DNA from: Carettochelys insculpta
Lineage: Eukaryota; Chordata; Testudines; Carettochelyidae
DNA: 64,000 nucleotides
Direction: 5' to 3'
Assembly (NCBI RefSeq): GCF_033958435.1
Contig: NC_134137.1
Location: forward strand, 224,481,501 to 224,545,500
The notes under the pieces were generated by a model. The model made no database searches. It was not told the origin of the DNA and was given only the letters and a program-made list of their open reading frames with translations. The position numbers and the translations under genes were made by a program. This document shows, piece after piece, positions 55,141-64,000 of this stretch (within the stretch, counting starts at the first letter, position 1; each line of letters starts with the position of its first letter).

Positions 55141-57551
55141 TATCACAGAGGAGCATTTCCACCCCTTGTACTATACTTGTATTAAGCCCCTTCTAGTGAT
55201 ACCGCAAGTCACAATACTTGTAAGTATTGGAAGTAACTATTGGATAGTGATCTCCAGGAAGCTGGATCCCCAGTTACATTGTGCATTGGCAAGTTATTGA
55301 TTCCCTCTGAAGCAGCGGGTTATCAGTTATTGAGAGAGACAGAGTCTGATCTTGTATGTCAAACCCTCTGTTCCTTTGAAAGGGAAAGACACACGCACCA
55401 CGCCATTCCTCTCTTTTGCCAGCCAGCCAGCTGTGCTGTCATGAGTAAGATTTGTTTGGCAGACTTCGTAAAACTCTGGCCTCACTTGCTCCCTAAAGCC
55501 ACGGAAGAGAGGGTTAGAAAGCAGAGAGAGGGCGGAAGGTACACCTGCTTGCCTGCACACATAAACAGAGAGGAATTTTATTTTTTAGGCCTCTTATTAG
55601 GCCTGACAGGAAGAGGGTAGTATCCCTTACATCATAGCGAGTGAGTGGTGCAGTCATTGTTTCCGGATTGCAGTTTAGGAGCAAGAGCGCAGGACTTGGT
55701 GATGATCACTGGATATTTTTGAACAAATGAGCTGGCACCGCAGCCTTTGGAGCCAAGCTTTAGCTTCAAGATCACTACACAGACACACAGATGGGAACAT
55801 TGAGTTGCCTCACATGTCACAAGGCACGAGAGCATCCAATGAATAATTCAAGGTGTTTCATCGCAAAATGAGAATGCAGGGGGAGCTGGTAATAGGATAA
55901 ACAGCTTTTGTCCTGGAGGATGAGTTGGTTTGTATCCAGTCCAGGTCAGCAGCAACTGAAAGTTGTTACCACCCCGGACTAAGTGAAATCAGTTGGTCGA
56001 TCTCAGGCTGGCTTCCCATGGTCAGACATCCATATCCCCAAAACAACCGCTGATGTCATCACTGATTATCTCCCTTGTCAATAGCCTCACCAGAGGGGGT
56101 GAGGACTGAATGGGCCCCTGGAACTAAACACACCCCTCACCATCTGAGGTCAGGAGACAGCAATGAAGAGTAGAAAAGAAAGAAGCCAGTGAAGAACACA
56201 CCCAGTTCTCATATAATATTTGGATTTGGCTCTGGATTTTGCACACTCAATGCCCAGTTTTCCTGCTTCAGGATTCAACATGAGTTATGCTATCTAGAGA
56301 GGGAAGACAACTCAACCTCCCATTTTAATGAGGTTGAGGGGGAGAAGGGTTGGTTCAGCCAATTACAAATAGAGATGAACTAGTCATAAAAATTGTCTTG
56401 AATGGGGTCTGGGTTTCCAAAACCTTTGCTGATCCCTCAGAGTTGGGAGTGTGGCACAGAGCAATCTTTAAGATGGAGCAAAGATCTCTGGATACGTCAT
56501 GCATGGAAAATCTGTTTAATGAAGAGAGTCAGTGCTTGAATAGCTACCCAGCCTAGGGACACAACAATGAGACGACAATTAGGACTCAGTATTACAAAAT
56601 TAATAATACTGAGCATTACAACTGAGCCTGTGTCAGCCAAAGTGGAGATTCTGTAGTGGTGGGCACCCAGAAATCCACAGGTGAGAGACAAACAGAGAGA
56701 GAAGCAAACAGGACTAGCTCCAGTTGAATGAATAGATGCTCAGAACCCTGATGCTGAAAGAAGCCCTATCCCTTCCCTCCCTGGCCTCCTCCCTCCTAGC
56801 TGGTTTCATCACAACTCCAGATTGCTTGAACAAGCTGCCTGATAAGCGCCACAGATGCCAACAGGAAGCGACGATGTTACAATAAGTGTCACAGGGAAAA
56901 TGTCAACTGTATCATTATAATGAAGGTCATGTCTCCCTCACCGAGAGAGGAGCAGAGAGCTTAGAGCTTTGCACAATTCACATGTTGTTATTAGGAGGAT
57001 GTTGACACGTGTAACTTCTACCTTACATGAGTCACTGCATAATAAATGTGGTGAAGGCGCTGGCTGGGGGTGCGGGGAGTGTGCCACTAAACCAGCCCCA
57101 GCCTGTCCCAGCAGGGGGCATTTTAGGAAGCAGGACACTAGAAACACACCCATCCCAGGCAGCATGAAGGGGTTGTCAGGAAACATACCGGCCAATGACG
57201 CTTACGTCCGCCATGTGAAACACCTCGCTAACATAGGGAATCTCCTCCCTTTAAACCCAACCATAAAAAATGATAAAAAGGGCACTGTAAAATGTAAAAG
57301 CCTTGAATTAGTGCTCTAACGAAGTTTTATTATTTTTTTTAAAAAAGGAGTTTATTCTGTGATGAGGAAATATATACTCTCCTTGGCTCCTGCTCTCTCA
57401 CTCGCTCACTCTCAGTGCTTTTTTCAATTCACCAGAGAAAGACAGCAGACAGCACAAACTGTTCTTTTCTGTCTCCTCTCCATCTTCAAACCTGTCAATA
57501 TGCTGCTCAATAGGAGATGATTTGCTGGCAAGAACTTGCATGTGCGCATGC

Positions 57552-57578
57552 GCACACACACACACACACACACACACA
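57552..57578 (+). repeat. (CA)n microsatellite
   Basis: About 13 CA units follow a TGTGCGCATGCGCACA palindrome, giving an alternating purine-pyrimidine stretch of about 38 bases that could adopt Z-form DNA. Confidence 0.96.
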
Positions 57579-60513
57579 TCTATATTAACAAAATGTTATT
57601 TACCCGAGCCCTGGTACAGCCAGAGGGAGAGGAGAAATCTCAGAGAGCTGACTAATGGCTTGCCTGACAGGACAGTCAGCAATCCACCAGACAGCCTACT
57701 GTTTCTTCCCAGGAGATAGGTGGTGAGGGGGGGCTGGACTTTTCGTGAAAGCAATGTAAAAGCCTCAAGGGCTGAGAAAATATACATGTAAAACAGGAAG
57801 AGGACACCAAAAAAAAAAAAAGCAGTGAAGAGATGTGGAGTTGTATGTACTGGTTCATGGCTCTCTGGCAGTAACAGCTCCAAGCAGTGGTTAGCCTGGC
57901 CTCACAGGAGAAAGAGGGGACAAGGGGAATGAGCAGAAGTCTGTTGAAAGGTGCTAGCATCTCTGATTTGGGTCTTAAGATGCATTGTGCTTGCTGCTGG
58001 CAGACACTGAGTGTCTCTTCAGACTCCCACTCCAACACTGTTCCAGTATAAAACCTCCTGTCACTGGCTCCCCTTCATATGCACATGATAGGAATTTGAA
58101 GCCTTTGCTCAGCCTGGTCTATTTTATGGTAGAACTTTGCCAACTTTGAGGACCATGATGGGGCCAAATGGTTTTACCTATATGACTATACCCAAGGCTA
58201 TCAGAGTCCTCATCCGTACATCTGATGTGTGTGTGTTTTAGGTGGGTGGTGTATTTTGCTCCTTCTGTGCCCTGGGGCCTCTCTTCTCTATCTCTGGAAT
58301 GGTAAGTGGGAAAAAGTGTGCACCTGATGTGAAGTAGGTTTGTGCACAATAAGGAGTGGTGTGATGGCTGGTTCTGTTTAGTCTTACTTCATCCTTCCAT
58401 GACAGCTATGTGACCTGGAGCCAGGAGTTCAAGAAATACTTCAGATTCATTTCATCCCTGCTTCTGTTGTCCCATCCTCTAAACATTCACTTTCTCCCTT
58501 CCTGCCTAAGACTTCCTATCAGCTGAAAAAGGGAGAGTTCCCTAAAAATCCAACTCCTGGGCAGGCTGCATGTGGCCAGCAAATCTGATTTTTGCCTTCG
58601 CATTGCATCTCTCTGAGCTAATTCAAGGCTCTCTGTTATCAAGAGAGACTCAACAATCACCACCTCAGCCAACAGAATGGCCAGGGGTGGAAAGATAGTT
58701 GGGCATCTCCATAGGGACAGCCTGGCCCAAGAGTGAGATATGCTACTCCTGTGTGAATGCGTGAAAGGTGCATCATCGCTGTAGGCAAAGCCATCAGCTG
58801 ACACTCACAGAGCCCCCATACCTGATGGCCTAACAACAGGAGTAATGACCACAGTAGCAGCTGTACAGAATGGGGGAGGAGGACTGCATTAGAGAAAGTG
58901 GAGGGGTAGACACAGGAACATCAAAGGAGAGAGGTCACTGAAAGCAGCCTTTCTAGGCAGTAAGTGCTGTCACATGCATCATCAGGGCCCCGGCTCTTGG
59001 AACACCATCAGATGGAAAGTCTCAAAACCAGCCTGTTTCCTTGGGTTTCTGGCAGTCAATTGATTCATTATTGGGAACTGAGAATAGATGTATTTCACCC
59101 ATCCCAGTTCTAAGAGAAGACTTTAAAAAACACAAACCTTATGGGCCCTGCCTTACGGATTCATCTGGGTACAACGTTCTCTTTCTCCCTCTCTCTCCAC
59201 ACTTGTGAAATGCTTCTACACATTGTTTGGCACTGGCTGCACTCCCGTCATCCCCACAAGGAGGCTGCCCTTCAGGGATGAGCATGTTGTCTAATGTAGT
59301 GTGTCCAAGATCGGTGGAAGGGACTTAGTCACTGAAATGACATGTGCGGAATTGATTTGGCAGATGAGGGGTTGCCACCTTCCCTACACTTCCACCGTGG
59401 AGCTGAATCTTCATATCAATGTGACAGACAGCTTATCTGCTGGCTTAGGACTGCACCGCCATGCGGAAACCAATTTGTTGCACGTGGAAAGCAGGAGAGA
59501 GAGGCAGTACGTACAAGAGTTTACCAGCACCCATTGTCAGTAAAGGAGCCCTAATGTGAATTTCCCTTGGGTCCTCTTGCAATCCCATCAAGGAACCTTG
59601 CATTCTGCCTGTGATGCTCCTTCACAGATGCAAGTCTTCTCTGGTCCAGAGTGCTAGAAAGATAGTGCCAAAGGTCTGAATCTGTGATTACCCCACCCAC
59701 AGACACTTTAGGCATCACTGAAATAAGTAGGTCAGCACCAGGCCGCTCGCTTGCTCCTTGAACTGCAAAGTAGTGCAGAATTGACTGGTTTCTGCTTTTC
59801 AGCCTCCACTTACTTATTTATTTGCTTATTTTAATTTGCCAGGGGATTTAGTGTGCTGCTCAGGCCACTCAGGGATCAATATCACTAGCTTCAGCCACGC
59901 AGAGCTCTGAGAAAGTCACACCCCACCCCACCCCACCCCAATGACAGTGCACTTCAGTCCTGATCTCAGTACCCCCATCAGCTAGCAGAGACTTGGTGTC
60001 CTACCATAGCATGGCCAAATCATTGCTATCCTGATCTTCAGGACCCACAGCCATGCAATGCAGTCCTCAGCTCCCCAGACAGCTCTGTCAATACACTTCA
60101 GTTGTGAGCCAGGTTCTTGAGCTGAGGTAGCAAATACTGCCAGATGGTGAGGCTGCAGTGTTGAGATGGGCCACAAATAAGAAAATTAAGGTTAAATTAA
60201 TCACATTTACTTTTATCTGCAGTCCTAAACCACTCTTCACTTTAAAAGACAGAAAAATAAAAATAAACGGAGAGTAAGAGCTAGGATGAGTTCAAGTGAA
60301 TCACTTGCAGATAGTTAATATGACCAACATATTTTGTGCTATTTATCTTTTTATGTGGTTTTCTTTTGAGAGGGTTTTTGTACAATGGCCATTATAAGAA
60401 ACGATTCAACTTGACATTAAAAGATAGAGGAAATCAATTGAGTTCATTGTTTAGAGCTTCAAAGAGCCTGAAGAAAGGTTTCAGGTTACTTGACCTCGCA
60501 CTCCACCAGTCCT

Positions 60514-60538
60514 ACACACACACACACACACACACACA
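60514..60538 (+). repeat. (CA)n microsatellite
   Basis: About 12 CA units in otherwise unique sequence. Confidence 0.96.
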
Positions 60539-60977
60539 AATACTGCTTAAAAAAGAATCATTGTCACAGAACTCCTTGACAGTTTTCAAAAGTTACATCC
60601 AAGCTTCCTAGTTATTGTCATGTGTCAGGAAAGGCTACCAACTGCAAGAACTGGCCAGCAAATGGTGAAGTCTTTAATAGAAAAGCTTTGAAATTAACAT
60701 AGTTTTCAAAACCAAACAGACCCAGAGGCACGATTTAAGCAGGGTAGTGACTGAGTGTGCAGGGGATGGACGGAGGTGAGTTGAGGTGGGTTTCATATAG
60801 GCAGGCCTCAATGTTGTGTAAAAGTGCCAATCTGTGTGTGAGCCAATGGCATCAAGTACAGTGAGAGATGACAGGGATCAGCCAGATGATGTCAATGGGA
60901 TCACAGTGAATGCTCAGTTGACAAGACAACTGCACTACTGATACACGGGATTGTACAGGCAGAGCAGAGAGTTTGTC

Positions 60978-61206
60978 CAGTCCCTAGGGCACTAGTTTAG
61001 GACTTCGGAGACCTGGGTTTCATCCTCTACTTTACCAATGGCTTTGTGTGTGACCTCAGGACACTCATGTAGTCTCACTGTGCCTCCATTCCCCCAACTG
61101 CATGATGGGGATAATAGCGTTTCGCTGTCTGACAGGGGTACTGTGAGGATTAGCGCATTACACTTCAGTATCTACTGCTGAACAGCTCCATATAAGAGTT
61201 AGGTAT
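60978..61206 (+). mobile_element. MIR-like SINE, nearly full length
   Basis: CCAGTCCCTAGGGCACTAGT leads into AGACCTGGGTTTCATCC (B-box region, about 61009-61025). The core CTTTGTGTGTGACCTCAGGA and the 3' part GTGCCTCCATTCCCCCAACT, GATGGGGATAATAGCG and TACTGTGAGGATTAGCGCAT follow. The order and spacing are those of an amniote MIR-type SINE. Confidence 0.82.
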
Positions 61207-61866
61207 TACTGCACAGGTGGAGTTGATGACAGTAGTGATGAGAAGAGTCTGGCCTGGCTAATAATGTGGCTGTGAGTGAGGGGGAGGGAAAAGGTCATGC
61301 AGTGCCATCTTTTAACCTTTCCTATTGCCTGGGAGGCTGCCAGGCTTCGGCTATAAGTTAGGGAAGCCCTGGGGCTGCTCTAGTTTACTCTTGCTTATAC
61401 TCATCTGCAGGGCTGTGGAAAGTCAAAGAACAGCAGTGCTTTCATTCCTGAAACTCTATCTATCTTGGGGGCTGCTATAAGCACTTGAGTAAAAAAAAAA
61501 AGCCAGCTGTGCAGAAAACGTCTATGCTAGTGAGTATTCAGAAGAAAAAGCACGGTAGACTTTCACAGTATGTCTCCCACTCACGAAAGGACAGGCCTCT
61601 CTGAGTTTAGCTGTAAGGTTCTGATGTTCTCCTGGTGCACAGTGGTCTAGTTTCAGAGCTGTGAATGTTCATCCCAAGAGACTAACCTCTTCACAGCTGG
61701 CACTGAGGGCTCATCCATCCCTACACTGGGTTAACAGAAGGTGAAATTTTCAAATGAGTTAGTTAAATCAGTACAAAATTATGCTAGGAGTTTCCTATCT
61801 TGGTGTAAGATAAACTAATCCCAAACAAGAAAATCGTCTAGGGACAGGACTTACTTAAACAGAAGA
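61207..61866. other. Unassigned sequence
   Basis: No gene or repeat end is recognised; an 11-A run is at about 61491-61501. Confidence 0.45.
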
Positions 61867-62177
61867 GGCTTTGTCTACACGGCAGAGGTATTTTGGGAAA
61901 CCTAAGGCTACCAAAATAGCTACTCTGCAGTTTTGAAACACACGCATTATTCCAAAATATTTTTCAAAATAGTGGGCAAACCTTTTCACCATCCTGTACT
62001 CCTCGTTGAAAGAGGAGTAAGGGATGTTTTGAAATAGTGCGTTATTTTTACATTTGGCGCTGTTTAGACAGCACCACATGCCAAAAAGGTTCATTTTGAA
62101 ATAAACTTGAAATAAGATGATAAGATACACGAATTGCATACCTTATTTCAAGTTTAGGCTGCTGTGTAGACAAAGCC
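61867..62177. mobile_element. GGCT-group inverted-repeat element, 311 bp
   Basis: GGCTTTGTCTACACGGCAG on the left and, on the other strand, GGCTTTGTCTACACAGCAGC from the right end are a near-perfect inverted repeat, flanked by AGA on both sides (61864-61866, 62178-62180). The interior (CAGCACCACATGCCAAAAAG; TACTCCTCGTTGAAAGAGGAGTA inner hairpin) matches the layout of the 306-bp element at 46882-47187. Confidence 0.9.
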
Positions 62178-62180
62178 AGA

Positions 62181-62235
62181 GTGTCTATACTTCGAACTAA
62201 AGCAGCATGAACTTGTGTGTAGACAGCCAGGGTCA
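62181..62235. mobile_element. Fragment with GTGTAGACAGCC end
   Basis: GTGTCTATACTTCGAACTAA on the left and CTTGTGTGTAGACAGCC on the right look like the two ends of a 55-base internally deleted GTCTACAC-type element lying directly beside the 311-bp copy. Confidence 0.5.
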
Positions 62236-62965
62236 CCAGCTTTCTGTACCTTGGTGGGCCAGTGACTCTTTTGTTTCATTGGTACTTGCTCACTCCCTGT
62301 GAGGCTGCTTCAGTCAGCAGTTGAACTGAAGGTGTCTGAGGGAGGAAATCCTAGTGAGGGTCAGGTTTTAAAGGGGAGCTGGCATCGGCACTAAGACAGA
62401 GAACTGAGCCGAAAGCATTTCCTACTAGCCAAATCTGTTACCTTTTTTGGTGCAGTTAGTGCCATCCTGTCACTCTCAATAACACTGTTATTGATTAGTT
62501 TGTGACTTGATTGTAGGAGCTGGCTTAGAGCCAAATGGAAGGATTCCAGAGGGAAAGGAGGGCAAATAGGGCAGGAGGGGTGGAGGAAGAGAAAGGAAAC
62601 TTAGAGACATAAAGTCTTCAAAAGAGTAATTAATTCTGATCATTATGGCCATTTCCTCAGATTTTCAAGAATATTATAAATCAGTTGGCCACATCCATCC
62701 TATTAGTATTCATTCTGGGAATGGGTCCCGGTGGGAATACATCAGCTGAACACCATTGGTTTTCTGCAGCAGGGCTCAGGCCTGGAGAAAGGGGAATAAT
62801 TTTGGTGCACATTGCAGGCCCTGCATGTTCCTAATCCCATGGAAAAACATGTGGGAGTAAGAGCATAGATGTTCGGAGATAGTCATTCCAGAGCCCCCCT
62901 TATCCAGAACTGTCGCTTGTGGACATGCATAGGGTAAGGGAGAGGTGGCTTGCAAATCCTCCATA
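62236..62965. other. Unassigned sequence
   Basis: No gene or repeat end is recognised. Confidence 0.45.
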
Positions 62966-62967
62966 TA

Positions 62968-63206
62968 CACCTACCCCTTGATTTACTAATGTCATTTGTT
63001 TAAAGATAACTGTTAATAAGGTGAAAAATTGTAAGTGAAAAATGGAGCCGCAAGTGGAATAGTGGCGGTCCGTGGATGCTCAGACAAAGGTTGGTTCTTA
63101 GTTGCAGAAAAAATAGTGTTCGTCAATTGAAATATAGGTATAAATTTACATGGCTTGTTGTAGTAAAAATTCATAAATCAGAAGCTTGTAAATCGAGGGA
63201 TAGGTG
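62968..63206. mobile_element. Mariner-like MITE
   Basis: CACCTACCCCTTGATTTAC on the left and, on the other strand, CACCTATCCCTCGATTTAC from the right end are inverted repeats, flanked by TA on both sides (62966-62967 and 63207-63208). The length of 239 bases, the TA target and the CCCTCGATTTAC-type terminus fit a non-autonomous Tc1/mariner element. The frame at 63076-63393 begins inside it and has no domain. Confidence 0.85.
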
Positions 63207-63208
63207 TA

Positions 63209-64000
63209 TACAGCAAAGGCCCAGAAACGTCCTCCCCACAGCTCAGACAGTGGGAGGGATCCCTTCAGTCTTCCCAGAGGCCTTGTTCTCCTCCTACAAT
63301 GCCAACAAGGCCATTGAAGGTGCTCACTCAACTCCAAAGTCTCCAAGAGCCGCAAAGAAGGAGTTATGGTCCCCTCCTATGTGGCTCATATGAGCTGCCT
63401 TTTCTTCACCTGGCACTACCCTGGCAGCTTGGTGACACAGAGAAGACGCAGAAGGGAAAGAGTTGGGTACATATTGCCATTGGAGGGAAACATACTTTTC
63501 TGCTCTTGAGGATCCCTGACAAAATTTGAGCTTTTTTAGTTCTCTTTGCCCGGCCTCTGGGAGGAGAAGCAATGGCCTTTTGGCCATAGACACTGATGAG
63601 ATGAACTGCATCCTGCAACTGGTCCACTGGCTTTTCCCTGCCCACATTAAAGAAAAGCTTTTTAACTGACTTGGTGATTTAAAATAAAAATGCAAAATTG
63701 TTAAATGTTTTAGTTTGACTTTTTTCCCTGTTTTATTGTGGTGGGAGAAAACCAACCATCCATCATGCTCAACTTTTTTCTCCAATTGGAAAATGCGGGG
63801 GGGGGGGGGGGGGGGGGCAGTAAGAGTGAGAGAAGAGGTGTGGGGGAAAGTAATTTTTCCTACTTTCTTCCATTTGAAAAAGTTTGTTATTTTATGTTAC
63901 CTTCTTTCACTTAATTCCTGCCCCCTAAACACCTTTTCCCTGGGGAACAGAGAGGGAAAAGTGAAAGGAACTGACACAAAACGGACGCTTACCCCAACAT
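63209..64000. other. Unassigned sequence with a long G run
   Basis: No gene is recognised. The 153-codon minus frame (63324-63785) is the longest here but has no domain or conserved motif. The stretch includes the 21-base G run at 63797-63817. Confidence 0.4.
63797..63817 (+). repeat. Poly(G) run of 21 bases
   Basis: Twenty-one consecutive G follow AAAATGC. Such a run can form a G-quadruplex. It may also be miscounted by sequencing, so its exact length is uncertain. Confidence 0.95.

Larger units (their letters stand above)
55141..60977. other. Largest stretch without recognised repeats or genes
   Basis: Only simple repeats stand out: CA tracts at 57552-57578 and 60514-60538, an A run at about 57810-57822 and a CCCCA run at 59921-59940. 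Frames up to 126 codons (55240-55620) have no domain. A purine-rich 57300-57360 AT patch is followed by pyrimidine-rich DNA. It may hold regulatory or single-copy intronic DNA, but nothing specific is visible. Confidence 0.4.

Noticed and set aside
1..64000. A clustered gene system, CRISPR array, operon or prophage
   Set aside because: The sequence is a repeat-laden vertebrate nuclear region; there are no spaced short direct repeats, ribosome-binding sites or long adjacent coding frames.

Overview
This window looks like an intergenic or deep-intronic stretch of a vertebrate nuclear genome, most probably a cryptodiran turtle. The main clue is a tRNA-derived SINE of the tortoise/turtle Pol III (Cry-I) type at 5844-6050, with A-box-like and B-box-like sequences. 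Many CR1 LINE 3' ends, MIR-like SINEs and foldback DNA elements of the sort common in turtles and crocodilians agree with it. No host protein-coding exon, tRNA, rRNA or CRISPR could be supported. Reading frames over the window are short, lack recognisable domains and mostly lie in repeats. Family names are from recognition of conserved ends and motifs, not from a database search.

Layout. From 1 to 13 kb: a palindromic retroposon, a CR1 tail, a hAT-like element, the SINE and a 1.6-kb 5'-truncated CR1 with reverse-transcriptase remnants on the minus strand. From 13 to 24 kb: a TA-flanked foldback element, a 390-bp palindrome, and a second CR1 split by a DNA element. From 23 to 29 kb: three copies of a Tigger/pogo-like element, one with a different interior. 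From 31 to 37 kb: a probable solo LTR, a second palindromic retroposon and a 711-bp CpG-rich inverted-repeat element. From 39 to 44 kb: MIR and CR1 fragments, and a MIR interrupted by two small DNA elements. From 46 to 54.5 kb: the densest part, with a 1.5-kb decayed hAT element inside an AAT microsatellite, a foldback inside a foldback, an element inside an element, and a CpG-rich 423-bp palindrome. From 55 to 64 kb: mostly single-copy-looking DNA with a MIR, a 311-bp inverted-repeat element, a mariner-like MITE and a 21-base G run.

Two patterns stand out. First, a set of roughly ten inverted-repeat elements shares termini close to GGCTNNGTCTACAC. Five have matching 3-bp flanks (CTT, AGA, TAT, CAA, AGA), unlike the TWA target expected of most PIF/Harbinger elements. 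Second, a palindromic repeat ending in an 'AAAAACAACAAGAAGTCC'-like arm is flanked by 9-12 bp direct repeats in three copies, which looks like retroposition although the element is a perfect-style foldback. Nested insertions give a relative chronology: MIR and CR1 first, then the GGCT-type elements, then further elements inside those.
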